From positions 248,001 through 312,000 of the forward strand of contig JADNYV010000012.1 in assembly GCA_015501055.1 (NCBI GenBank): 64,000 nt of DNA, given 5' to 3'. Both the position numbers and the translations under genes were made by a program. The notes under the pieces are model-generated. The model was not told where the DNA came from and made no database searches. It saw only the letters and a list, made by a program, of their open reading frames with translations. The DNA is from Mucidula mucida. Taxonomy: Eukaryota; Basidiomycota; Agaricomycetes; Agaricales; Physalacriaceae. Shown in pieces: positions 36,814-48,601 of this stretch; the first letter of the stretch is position 1; each line of letters starts with the position of its first letter.

Positions 36814-37496
36814 TCAATGACCTGCATCATCTCTAATCGACGACCCATCTTGTGTGATGCACAGATCCGCAAATGTCATAGGCACAGATTCCAAGTTTTT
36901 CAAATCAATGATAGCCTCAGAATTGTCAGATACGAAAAGGATCCAACAAGATGCGTACTTCCACTTCTCCTTTTTGAGACTGGTCTGCAGCAGGTTTGAC
37001 AAGTCCTGACGCGAGTTCGTCGCTTTTGTGTTTGGAGTTGGAAGAAAAGCCGACGCCGAGAATAGAGTGCCACTGGTCAGCACGGAGAGGTCTGAATTGT
37101 GGGGTTGAACAAGGATAGGTCTATAGTAGAAAGAACGACTGTCTTCCTTCATCTCATAGAGTCTGAGTAACGAGACTAAGGTAGATGAAACATTCCGCAA
37201 CTTCAACCACATGGTGAAGAAGGTTGTGCTTGACGCGCCATTTTTGACGACGAGAGTGTTTGGATTGGGGAGACTATAACCATTATCGACGCCGAGAGGA
37301 ATGCGTTTTGAAGTCGACGCCTGCTCTACGCCTGGCTCGAACCTACGCAGGAAGCCCACGCGGCATTACGGGTTCGACGACATCAATAGATTTGTTACGT
37401 TGAGTAAACGCAGACGACGTGTTAGAGGGCCTCGAATTTTTGCCTGGGTGAGTAATTTAGAGTAACTTGACCAAAAGGCAAATGAGGTGCATACAT
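36814..37496 (-). CDS. Hypothetical protein
   Basis: The continuous part (about 37359 down to 36814) encodes GFLRRFEPGVEQ, PNPNTLVVKNGASSTTFF, LVSLLRLYEMKEDSRSFYY, then KEKWKYASCWILFVSDN and a C-terminal KNLESVPMTFADLCITQDG. It has no in-frame ATG of its own. Upstream coding-like sequence (SSAFTQRNKSIDVVEPVMPRG) would join it if one base of the C3 run at 37355-37357 were surplus, and an ATG at 37496 could start it through a very short intron. No family was recognised; it could be a real gene with a sequence error or a decaying one. Confidence 0.4.
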
Positions 37497-37612
37497 GTGG
37501 CGGGCCAGGCCTACGGATGACAAAGGCATATATTTGTCACGTCTCGTGCCGTGACTGACGCGTCTCCATCTTTTTACCACGACGTGTGTTTTGCCCAGTC
37601 ACCATTTCCACA

Positions 37613-39094
37613 ATGAGCAACGACATGGACACGTCCTCTCCTGAGGCGCTTAGCATCTTCTACAGCCGCCTCTACCCATTCAAGTCCATCTTCACCTGGC
37701 TCAACCACCAGCACGCGCCAACAAAGCTGTTTTCCAACAGAGAATTCGCATTCACGCTTCCTGGTGATGTCTACCTGCGCTACAACTCCTTCACGACTGC
37801 AGACGAATTGAAAAAGCAAGTTATCAAGTATAACCCGACGCGTTTTGAGATAGGGCCAACGTACACCCACAAGGTATCTATCTCGACGCCTTTCTGCCCG
37901 ACACTCATTGTATTGCAGCCGCGCGACCGGAGAACTTTGCAGCCAGGAAAGTTCAAACCTCTACAGCGTGAACTCGTATTCGATATCGATATGACGGATT
38001 ATGATCCTATACGGACATGTTGCTCGGACGCCGGCATCTGCAAGCGTTGTTGGGCTTTCATCTCAGCAGCCGTGCGCGTCTTGGACAAATCTATACGCGA
38101 CCAGTTTGGCTACCAGCACCTCATATGGATTTACTCGGGTCGACGTGGTATTCATTTGTGGATATCAGATCCAGAAGCAATGGAGCTTACCGATGATGAA
38201 CGAAGAGCTATCGTTGGCTGGCTTACTGTTGTCCAACCGGGCAAAGAGTCGGGGAAGAAAGTAAACGTTCGGTTTGGTTCAAAGGCATTGCCGCCGTCAT
38301 TAAGGTACGTTCTACCAATGTTCATTCACTCCGAGACGCTCATTGTGCATCCAGCGGAATCATCAAAGAACTTGCTGACATTTTCTCGGATCTCATTCTC
38401 GCCGATCAAGACTGTTTCGCGAGCGAGGAGGGCTACGAGGCTCTCCTGCAACTCATCCCTGATGCGAGTATAGTCCATACATTGCGTACAAAGTGGACGC
38501 AGATCCTGACCGTTCCTCCTCTGATAAATGGGAAGATTTCAGGGCCCTGGTGAAGAAGGCGTCCGATCGTGTACGTTCAAGCTCCCAGGTACTCGTGCTA
38601 AATTCTCACTCTGCTGTAGGCTACCCTATCTGCAGCCATGCAAGATATTGTTCTGCAATACACGTATCCTCGTCTTGATGCTGAAGTATCAAAGAAGCGA
38701 AACCATCTTCTCAAAGCGCCTTTTTGCGTTCATCCCAAGACCGGACGTGTCTGTGTGCCGGTTGATCCTGCCAAGGTGGAAGAATTTGATCCTGAAACGG
38801 TGCCGACTGTCGGTCAACTTCTTGATGAATTGAACCGGTTAAACAAACCAGAACATGTGGAAGAGGGTGCTGGCGACGAAGGTGGTTTCTGATCTACGCT
38901 TGCCGGGTATCTCGTTTGACGGTCTCTAGACTGGCGGCTGACTTCACTAAGACCGTATGTAGAAATGCTCGATAACCACGTCGCCCGAATCATGGAAGAC
39001 GTGCGAAAAACTAAGCTCGAGACAGGTCTGTTTAAGTTTTCACCCTCGCAGCAACAAAGCTTACTGATGTTCTTCAGCCGATATGAGTTGGTGA
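37613..39094 (+). CDS. PRI1: DNA primase small (catalytic) subunit
   Basis: Makes the RNA primers of the DNA polymerase alpha-primase complex. Family features: SIFYSRLYPFKSIFTWLNH, SNREFAFTLPGDVYLRYNSF, the metal-binding aspartates in LVFDIDMTDYD, the Cys cluster RTCCSDAGICKRCW, IWIYSGRRGIHLWISD, and LKAPFCVHPKTGRVCVPVD. Introns near 37875-37918, 38306-38352, 38571-38619 and 38886-38930 splice in phase. The last intron (about 39027-39078) gives the short end TKLETADMSW with the stop at 39092-39094; without it the frame would run on to 39159. One G seems missing at 38495-38496, since LRTKW must join DADPDRSSSDKWEDF. Confidence 0.92.
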
Positions 39095-39215
39095 CCACTG
39101 TATGCATAGATGGCTTGTATAATTACAGTATTCAATGTTTTGCTTTGCGTTTGCTTTGAGTTCCAAAATAGCCTGGCGGATCCAAAGAGAATTGATGATA
39201 CCGATCGGGCGTTAT

Positions 39216-39226
39216 AACCCTAACCC
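39216..39226. promoter_or_regulatory. Telomere-repeat-like box (AACCCTAACCC)
   Basis: AACCCTAACCC lies 90 bases upstream of the next start codon. It is the second such box in the window; the first is next to LSM4. In other fungi this type of box can bind Tbf1/Taz1-like Myb proteins. Confidence 0.45.
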
Positions 39227-39315
39227 GGTCACCATCAGATCCAGCGTCATTCAGCCATTCTCACGAAGTGGGTGGATGCCTCTCAGGCTGCTCGCCATCT
39301 CTCTCTAACACACGA

Positions 39316-41563
39316 ATGGTATTGCTGTTGGGAAGCGATGCTGGGTCTCTCAAGGGCAGGGCAGAGCGCCTGTCCAATGCGTCGTCGACGACGCTAGCAC
39401 CGCCAGCACCGACCACCAGAATTTCGAAACGGATCCTGTCCATACATCTCTTCCACGCCCTGCTCGTGCTGGTCTGTGCGGTCATACTTACAGTGGGCAT
39501 CATGCACTGGGAGCATGCAGTAGAAGTCGACATGGAGTCGGTGCGTATATAGGGTTGTCTTTATCTGCTCGTTTTCCTGATTCTTTCTTACAAAGGCGAC
39601 CGAATTATCGAGCTATCTCACACTGGGATTCCAGGCATTCTTTACAGCCGTCATTGTACTCCTATACGAGACTTGTCGAACGATTGCTGTCGACAAAGCT
39701 ATCCGCCACCGTATGTCTGCTCCACTTCAAAGTCCGTATCATGACTTTATCTGCAGCGCGCACCCTGCTCGAACTCGATGCGAGAATACACGTATGGACA
39801 GGTCTTCCTGCCGCCATCTCCAACTGGTTCACCCGATCTCCATCTGAAACAAGAAGCCGCCTACGCCACCCTTTTCGTTCCATATATTTTGGCATCCCTA
39901 TCTATCTGTTGGCAGGAACAGTACTGCAATTGAGCGCATCAGGCGTACTAGGTACATCTCATATCTCTTCTCTATCTGCATCGCCAATAGCCTATCTCTT
40001 TCAGGTGTTGGTATCTACCGATATAGCACCGTATCCACCTCGGAGTACTCTGCTTCAAGTCATTCCGGCAACTACGGATTCAACGAAACGGACCTTGCCG
40101 TAGTCACAAATACCGATGCAAGAGCTCTTTGGAGTGTCGCCCGCAGAGAAATGTTTCTGGCTGGGGTGAATAAGACCCAACGTCCGGGCATACAAGCGAG
40201 GTACTCCACGCTCTCTCGCGTTCGTTCCCCATTCCACAACTAACTGTATGCAGTCTTCTTCATGATGTTCCCGCTCCGTTGTACTCTTTCGACTTGGGTG
40301 CGTCTGTCCAAACGCCTCTTTCACCGTCTTACCACTTTCTAGTCACCGTCAACGCAACACGAGTGAATGTACAGTGCGCTCAGCCCACCGATGCTGTCGT
40401 AGAAATGTTACTCCTCGCGCCAAATGCGGACGATGCCTCGCAGCCTCTCAGTGTCATCAAATCTGGCGGTGTCGGTGGTTCTCAAACTCCAACCGACAAC
40501 CAAGTGTGGTTGAATGTCACTATGAGCAAGCCACCGTACTGGGATTCTAGTCCAGGCCTGGTTGTGTCTGATGTTTGGGCACAGAAACTTAAAGGCCTAG
40601 TGAACGTAGGCTTACCCACTGAATTCTCCTTCAGCCGTGGAAGTTCTCCGGCGAAGGCATTGTGGGTCATCACCAAGTGATTTTTGTTCTCGCTACCGGA
40701 GATCCCTCTTTCCTCCTGCGAGACGCGACAGGTTCCACTGGGCTTTCAACCAACTTCACTATATCGTCCAGCTATGAAGGTGGTGAGGGTGATGACGACG
40801 ATGATGATGAAGAGGAGGAGGAAGAAGAGGAAGCGGAGAGGGCACAATCAAAGGATATGTCCAAGTCATTGGATGTACAATGCAGTCAATGACGCTTAAC
40901 GTGTCAGTCACTCAAGCTGGTTTGCTCGCTGATGGCGACACACCACAAGTTCCGCCTCCGCATGATTGGGGCCTTTTCGAGTGGGAGGAGGCCGATACAG
41001 ATATGGATCGACAGTTCCTCATCGCTATGACTGGAGATGACATCGTGCAGAAGTTTTTGGGGAAAGCTCTCTGCGAATCTCGTGAAAGCGCTACACTTCA
41101 GGATCTTGAGACGACCCTCGAGCTCCTCGCGACCTCTTACCTTTGGAACTATTGGCAAAAATGCAGCCTACCGTCACCGGTGTATCGCGATGACTGCGCC
41201 TCGTTCGGCGATTTGTCGCCGGGACACGGGAGTTCACACAGCACTGCCAATGTGGTGTCAATAACTATGGCCAGCCCTGAAGCACACCTTCAGATAATTT
41301 TGTGGCGCGCTTTGTTGTCGTTCGTGGCGAGCTTGGCTTTAGCCACGCTCGCTGTTTTACTTTTGGGATGGCGAACGGACCTATCTAAAACCCAACGTCC
41401 TAAAGACGTCGGGACCGCGAGAATGGTACACCTCATGCAGGAGTCATCTCTACCGGTGGTGATAAGTGACAATGATGGCTTCGATATTCCGATACGATAC
41501 CAGTCAAGCGCAGACGGTAGGTTTGAGAATTTGGACTACTGCGAAGGGGAGAAGGGTGCTTAG
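39316..41563 (+). CDS. Polytopic membrane protein with acidic tract, unknown
   Basis: An unrecognised membrane protein. Hydrophobic segments appear near the N terminus (FHALLVLVCAVILTVGIMHW; LGFQAFFTAVIVLLY), in the middle (SIYFGIPIYLLAGTVLQL) and near the C terminus (ILWRALLSFVASLALATLAV), with a large, probably extracytosolic, Asn-rich region between (VNATRV, VNKTQR, LNVTMS are N-glycosylation sequons). An uninterrupted run of six Asp and eight Glu residues at about 40795-40836 is encoded by a GAT/GAG microsatellite. Two bases seem missing: TT at 40630-40631 and the A3 run at 40850-40852. The start at 39316 is the first suitable ATG. The family appears to be fungal, function unknown. Confidence 0.65.
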
Positions 41564-41865
41564 CGTAGGTGATAAGCCGCATTTATTCTAAGTTATGGGT
41601 GTATTAATATTGTGCTCCATGTACACATACATGATACCAACTCGCTTTCGATTTGCACACGTTACTTAGTACGCCCCACAATAACAGTGGCGTAAAATTA
41701 GAGTATTCAAAAAAAAACACCATCAAGTGCATTACATTTAGTCAGTCCATCATGAGATGTAGAATAATTACAATGCGAATAAGAATAGTGTGCGCGATTA
41801 TCCCAGTCCTACCAGAGATTAGTCTGTTAAAAGTTAAATAAGGGAACGCGGCAATGCGCGCACGT
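41564..41865. other. Intergenic, tail-to-tail, AT-rich
   Basis: A 302-base AT-rich gap between two convergent stop codons, with a nine-A run near 41709. It most likely holds the 3' ends of both transcripts; nothing else was seen. Confidence 0.45.
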
Positions 41866-44800
41866 TCAGTGACGTTGGTCTCTTTGCAGGGCGGGGAACG
41901 AAGCCTTCAACAGACTGCCATTCTGCTTTCCGATTCCGAGCTTATTCAGAACGTCCCTCACTTCCCCGGGGCCGCCGGTGATGGTGCGTTTCTTGGTCCT
42001 CGAGCGAGTCTGCGTGAGACGACTATCGCCACCTGCGAGAGACGAGTTGTGGTCCAGAGTGGAAATAGAGGATGGTCGCATCGCGAGAGCAGGATTAGAC
42101 ATGCTACTTCGCCCTTCTAACGCCTCCCGCAAATCAGTTACTCCTACGCCGCGCGTGGAACGTGCAAGGCTCTGCATAGACATGTTCTCAATGTGCATTA
42201 GAGCAGGGGATATCTTCAGGAGGGGTGATACACCATCTCCGCGGATGGTGTTATCGTACGAGGTCGACCGTTTATATGCTGAGCGTTTGTATGAGTGATA
42301 ATTGAACTGCGGGGGACTTCTTCAACTCACAATCTTGCAACGCATCCGATGCAGTCCATTTTTGGGAAAGTCGTTTACGAAGACTCGCGCTGTCAAGCCC
42401 CGTTGCTTCTTGGACGTTCGCACTATCAACCAATAATGACAGGGCAGCTTCAGCGTCCACCCCAGCCCAAGACGTTTCTTCAGGCCTCAAAGGAACTGTA
42501 GCAAATTCGATCGCTTGTTGAGGAGGGTGATGATTGCCCAACTCTAAAGAAGGCAGCGATGGGAGCTTTGCGGTTTCCGGGGCGACTTTCAAGGCCTATA
42601 ACTATGAATCAGGTCCCGGCAAAACAAGGAGAAGGCAGAAGCAAAACCTTTTCCGCAATGTCAACTAATGCTGGCAAATCCCACTGGGAGCCCAACAACA
42701 GCCACACCTTAGCCAAGACACTCTTGGTCGCGTTCTCTTTCCTGACGACGACTGGGTCTTCATTCGTTTCTTTCCTCGTTTTAGCGTCCAAGGCAAGGAG
42801 CATGGGAAGTCCGGTTAGAAGTCCGCGAACAGGTAATTGACCATGCACCGTCGCCAAAACGTCGAGAATGTCGGCAAAGTCAGAGGGCGTGGCAGAAGAC
42901 GATGCCGGGGCTTCTGACGCTCCCTCTAGAAGCCTGAACGCCAAAGAGACTTTCCGTCCACGAGGGGCCTGTATATTGGCCAAGGACGGCCTTCCAGGTG
43001 CGGGAGTTTCTCCATTTGCAAGCTCCACCTGGATTTTAGTCGACTTGCGTTCTAGTAAATCACCATTCGTGGATGCTGAGACCGATGTCGACGGGCTTGG
43101 TGTTAATGACAGACCCAACGAAGAGGTAGTGGCCAATATGAAAAGGTACGAATGCAACGCATTGAGAAACTTGGCGCCTACGTCGCCAGAATGCAGCAGG
43201 ATATTTTTGTTTAATGTCTGCATCTTGTGAGGTCCTGCGTCGTTCATGTCCGGATGTTTTGGCATTTCATTGGCGATGTAGAAAGACAATGCCCGTGCGT
43301 AGTCGGTCCGAACAGCAAAGTCCTTATCGCACAAGAGACTTAGCGTATCATGCCAGATGTCAGGAGAGACCTTTGTCCTACGCGACGCGCGTTCATCAGG
43401 AACGGTATGTTTGTTGGCCGTATCAATGGACGGTGAAGGCGCTTTGTGAGAGAAAGACCCAGAGTGCTTCCGACTCCCTGGAGTAGAAACAGCTTCATGT
43501 ACATCCGCCGAATGTAGGAGCCCTAGCAACCCAGCGAGTAAGGCGCGTAAAGCTTCTGTTCTTACATGCGGACTGGTAACTGTGCCGCGTATCACGACAC
43601 CTTGGACTTCAACCATGGTCAATCTGTTGATGACCTCTACCTACGTAAAGTCATGAGGCAACATCCCCTTTGAAGTCGGTGGAATACACATACCGTGAGA
43701 TCTTGGATCTGGTCCGAATAGTAAACATGACATCCCAGAGAAGATATGCACTGCACGAGGGAGGGAAGAAGAGAGTCCTCTGGGTCGATAGTAGTGCGCC
43801 GTATGACAACAGTCATCAGATTGGACATTATGTCGGAAGTTGAAAGATTAACGAGTGGCGTTGGTGAATTGAATACGTTAGTGACCATGCTCGTAAGGGC
43901 ATGGTGCATGGGAGTCGCCACAGGAGCGTCATCCGCTTCTATCAGCCGTTCAACAAGCCACGTCGGTACTGCGTAACGGTATTGATATTGCGACCAGTCA
44001 GCAGTCTTTTGAGCGAACCAGGAGCAGTGACTGAGATTGCTCCACCCCTTCAACTGGTCCAGGTTGTCGAAAGATGAGCGCATGATGTAACCCAGTTGTG
44101 AACCGTTCGAATGTTCGAGTAGCGCAAAATACGCGCGAAGACAAGCGCTTGAGACATCAGACATTGACGGACCATTGTCGCCGTCTACATGTAGATGAAT
44201 GGACGCTGCCCGACGCTCAATGGTTGGCCGCGTCCGGAACTCGGATAGGTAAGGAGACAACGGAGCGTCTTTGACACCATTTGCCCTGATAGATAGTGAA
44301 GTTTAGAAATGAGATGGGGGAAGGGACATACTGGCCATCCAAGACTTTCAAATCGGCTTGGAACATGGTCACCAGGATGGGCTTCAATATTATAGCGACT
44401 TGGGCGCGAAACTGAACGGTATCATTGTATAGTGCCTCTGAGCTTAAAGCCCCAGTGAGAGCGGCGAAGCCGATAAGTCGTGTTCTAAGAATAAGTTGAA
44501 AGAATATAGAAAACGAGGTGGCCACACCGATTTTGTATTTCCTGGTCTTTGAGTTGTATGCAACTGAGTTGAGCAAAGGCGCCAAGTGCGGAAAGATAAT
44601 CTCGTGTAAAGCCACTATCTGCACCAATGAGATGGCCGTTGGTGTAAGTTGTCCAAGCGGTAAACTATGACGGATGATCAGGCGACACAGTGGACATGGA
44701 CAATGCGACATACAACACTGGCCGCCCTGGCGACGACTTCAAGATCAGATGGAACGGCGGCGAGGGAGGCGTCGACTGAAGCGACAAGAGATGGGGAGAG

Positions 44801-45201
44801 CAAGGCAATGTCGCGGCGGCATTCGGTGGCAAGGGAGCGGAATATGGCTAGCGATATAAGAAGGGACCTGAACGAGACCATGAATTATCGTGTCTGCTGG
44901 ATAACGGGTGCATTTACGCTCTAGTTCGCTGATTTCCAGACTTTGCCTTACGACATTCGAGCTTGAGACGCTTCTCAAGCTCACCGCCGAGCTTGTTGAG
45001 CTTGCCAGGGTGATTGGAGCTAGAACAGAGTAAATAATTAGGCGCATATATGAGCAATCCAAGCACTGACGCATAATAGGTGAGGCGACTGAGCTCCTGG
45101 GAATTGGGCGAGTAGTCGGGGCCAGCGGTCAGCAACGCCGACGTTGGCGGATAACAAGAATTGAGCAGCTGGACGTGATTGGGGGTAAACAAGAGGTTCA
45201 T
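41866..45201 (-). CDS. EFR3: EFR3-type plasma-membrane protein
   Basis: Plasma-membrane scaffold that recruits phosphatidylinositol 4-kinase (Stt4 complex). The N terminus is diagnostic: MNLLFTPNHVQLLNSCYPP, NSQELSRLTYYAS, NHPGKLNKLGGELEKR, then FTRDYLSALGAFAQLSC and RLIGFAALTGALSSEALYN. The middle is helical repeat-like (HALTSMVTNVFNSPTPLVN; VIRGTVTSPHVRTEALRALL) with Ser-rich linkers, and the end GIGKQNGSLLKASFPALQ matches fungal EFR3. At least nine introns were checked and all splice in phase without any frame break, unlike many neighbours. The start at 45201 gives the expected N terminus. Confidence 0.88.
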
Positions 45202-45701
45202 AAGGGCTTCGATGATGGCGGCAGGTAGAGATCGTCGGGGGAGAGAATGTGGTCGACTACCGCCAGCAGCGATACAACATTTCGTGTTCCAAGGGTTAGC
45301 CCCGCACGCGTGTGGGAAAATATTCCGGCCCGGATTCCGTACCTATAAATTTCGAAATTTTCTTGGGTCTCTCCATCTACCAATCCTTCATGTGAGTCTC
45401 TCTTCCCTCTGCTTTCTGATGAGCTTTATGCTGTGCACCAGTCCAAGTACACATCGTGTGCACTGCGGACCAACTCCCAGACTCCCAATATACGCTCGGG
45501 TGTCCTGAAATTTTCCTTTCTTCTTCTTTTTGTTGAAGCGTGTCTGACTCTCACTTCCAGGTGCAGGCAGAAGGTCATAAATACGGACAGTATAACTAGG
45601 CGCTGTATAATTTATCTACAACTATTTATGCATCCGTTACAATTATCACGGACCCATCGCGATCGCCGGTACTTCACTTTTTACCACCAACTCGTTGCTC
45701 A
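45202..45701. promoter_or_regulatory. Divergent promoter region, EFR3 / ThrE-like gene
   Basis: A 500-base head-to-head spacer. A pyrimidine-rich stretch near 45505-45540 fits a fungal CT-rich promoter element for the plus-strand gene. Nothing else was recognised. Confidence 0.4.
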
Positions 45702-48150
45702 ATGTCGACGCACGACCAGGGCAACATGTCGCTGCCGCAATCACCTCCCCTCGCCGCTAGTGGTCACCAAAGACACGTCAATTCGCCTGGCACCCAGGAG
45801 CAAAATAACGTTCATTGGACTGTTGATGACCACAATCCATTCAGATCTCCTCAAGGCGACTCTCGTTCTTCTCGTCGCTTCAGTCAGCTACCACTCGCGC
45901 CGGATCAAGATGGGCGAGACAGGCGAGACTCGGACGCCACTCTTGGAGGACTAAAAGATCCATACGAGCGGTACACACTGTCTTCCTATCAACATCCCTA
46001 CGACATTGCCCCGCCTCCACACTCGTACAACGCTTATCTGGCAACTCGCCGTCTGTCAACCAATCACGCTCCCCGAGACGCAGTGTCAGCTTTGCCAAAA
46101 AGCAAGAATACATCCGAATTCCAGAGGAAGAAGAACTTTTAGATTTGAAGGTTGACCCTAATGCCGAACGTGCTGAGAAACGACGCGGTATTCCCTCCCA
46201 AATGCTCGATCTCCACTCTCTCAAGCAAAGAATGAGGCACAGCGACGGCGAAGACGACGATTTTGACGACGACGCCCATTCACGTACGCGCCGTCCAGCG
46301 TATTACAGCAGAAGGGACTCTACTTTCTCCAACAGCTCTCAAGTTTTGGATCCGGACGATCCTCTCGTAACTGGCAATCGAGCTCGATATCTCGATGACT
46401 TAGAGGACATAGAAAAAAATGCGCTCCGCCAGATGGACTATCGCTCGCGCCGAAAGCATCTCATGCGCGTCAAAATCGAGTTCAACGTTACATGTATGCC
46501 TTCTGCAGTGATAACAAGAATGAAGTGCTTACCATCCGCCTCACAGCAATGAAAAACCGACAAGATTTCCTCATCAAACTCGCTCGTGCTCTAATGACAT
46601 TCGGTGCACCCTCCCATCGAATTGAGTCCCAACTCATTGCTGCAGCCCGTATCCTAGAGGTCGAAGCCGAATTCATTCACTTGCCTGGAGTCATCATCTG
46701 TTCCTTTGGGGATCAAGAACTTGGCTGTTCCGAGACCCATTTCGTCAAGTGTGGTGGTCGGTTGTCTTTGGGTGCTCTACACAAAGTGCACTTGATATAT
46801 CGATCCGTTGTTCATGACGAGAACAGCGCCAAGAAAGCTACTGAGCAGCTCGAGGACCTCCTCAACGCGCCTCCTATGTATTCAACTGCCTTTCGTTGTC
46901 TCTTGGCCTTTTGTTTATCCGCCTTGATCTGCCCTCTGGCATTCGGTGGGTCGTTCTTGGATCTCTGGATTGCTGGTATTGGCGCCTTGGGGTTAGCCAT
47001 TCTTCAATTATGCGCGACGAAAAGTGCCCTCTACGCGAACGTTTTTGAGTAGGTGTCTGCCTTTGGTGTTAACACCTTCTTACAACCTCACAGAATAACG
47101 GCAGCTATCTTCGTGTCATTCGCCGCTCGAGGACTAAGCAGTATTCGGAGTCAAATATTCTGCTATACCGCCATTTCCTCATCAGCTATCATTGGCATTC
47201 TTCCCGGATACCTAATCTGTGAGCATTTCCTCCTACATATGTAGCCCTCTTCATCCTGGTGTTAGTGAGCAGCTCGCTAGAACTGGCCTCTAAGAATATT
47301 GTATGCGGGAGTGTCAAAATGGTCTACGCCCTAATCTATACGCTGTTCTTGGTCTGTTGTTCATCATGGAATTTTCTGACCGATACTCATGTCGCATGCA
47401 GGGGTTCGGATTACAGATCGGTTCTGATTTTATCTTCTACTTGACCGCCACACTCGTCACCAACTGGATGAACTCGCTAGCAGTCTAGCGACGACGGTTT
47501 CTCTCACTGGCAGCTGGGTTGCCGATAACGGCACGATCAACAACAGCATTCCTCTCGTCGGTACTTGGACATTCACTCATACAATACCACTTGATGAGCA
47601 CGACATCATCGAGGCGTGCTACAGACCTAGACATTTTCCGTGGTATCTTCAGCCCTTCCCGACTTGGACTGCGATCATCATCGTTCCTATCTTCTCTCTT
47701 CTTTCCTCTCTCGCCAACCTGCAGCCTCTGAAAAGCAGACAACTCCCTGTTATGGTCGTCATTTCATGTGCCTCCTACACCTCAAACAAAATCGCGAATC
47801 ACTACATCTTCAATCGATCAGATGTTGTATCTGCGATCGGCGCGTTTACTGTTGGGCTTCTTGGGAACATCTATTCGCGAAAAATGGGTGGCACTGCTTT
47901 CACCTCGATGGTGACTGGCGTTTTATTCTTGGTTCCCGTATGTTTTTCACGACGGTCTTTTCTTCTCTGACTATCATCCCCACAGTCTGGTCTCTCTCAA
48001 GCTGGTGGCATCACAGCTAATGGGAACGGTATTGATATTGGAGGTGCCATGATCGCTGTTACGATTGGCATTACAGTTGGACTGTTCATGAGTCAGGCTC
48101 TGGTGTACATGTTCGGAACGAGGAAAAATGCAGCTGTCTTCTCATTTTAA
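45702..48150 (+). CDS. ThrE/Prm10-type membrane transporter
   Basis: A fungal membrane protein of the ThrE (threonine/serine exporter-like, DUF1212) family that includes yeast Prm10. A long disordered N-terminal region (IRIPEEEELLDL; GIPSQMLDLHSLKQRMRHSD) leads into the domain: FLIKLARALMTFGAPSHRIE, FIHLPGVIICSFGD, THFVKCGGRLSLGALH, then about ten hydrophobic segments (e.g. FRCLLAFCLSALICPLAFGG; IIIVPIFSLLSSLANL; SAIGAFTVGLLGNIYSR) and the end GLFMSQALVYMFGTRKNAAV. Several introns. Two bases seem missing: AA at 46058-46059 (RRLS must join NQSRSPRRS) and near 47443 (IFYL must join DRHTRHQLDELASS). Confidence 0.82.
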
Positions 48151-48601
48151 TCTCGACATCATGGTCTATAATTTTTGTTACATAACATATTCTTACCTAC
48201 AGACTTCATAGTATTGTCGAAAGCTGCAACCCACCGCATAGACGAATCTCTTGTTTACATTTGTATTCGAGGATATCACCTGGGCCGATGCCACTCACAG
48301 ATAGTATAGGCGCGCGAATAACGGTCTTGATATTTCAACATCAGTTAGGCCTGTACGTCCGTCCTTCCGAATTCTCCAATGACTTCGCTCAAAGGACATC
48401 AAAGATAGCATAGGTAAGCATAGCAACGAAAGGGTACAGATGGTATTCTTGTAAGCGAACCGTAGAGACAGAGTTTTACGAGATGACAATTTTCGATAGA
48501 TAGTGCATGAAATCCGATTCTTCGTATGACGCAACCTCCTTCTGATCTTTGGTGGCAAACAGAGGACGATCGCCCATCGGGAAAGCCCGACAAATTCCCA
48601 G
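48151..48601. other. Intergenic, tail-to-tail
   Basis: A 451-base spacer between convergent genes. A minus-strand open frame continues here, but it has no start or domain of its own and reads as an out-of-frame shadow. No feature was recognised. Confidence 0.4.
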
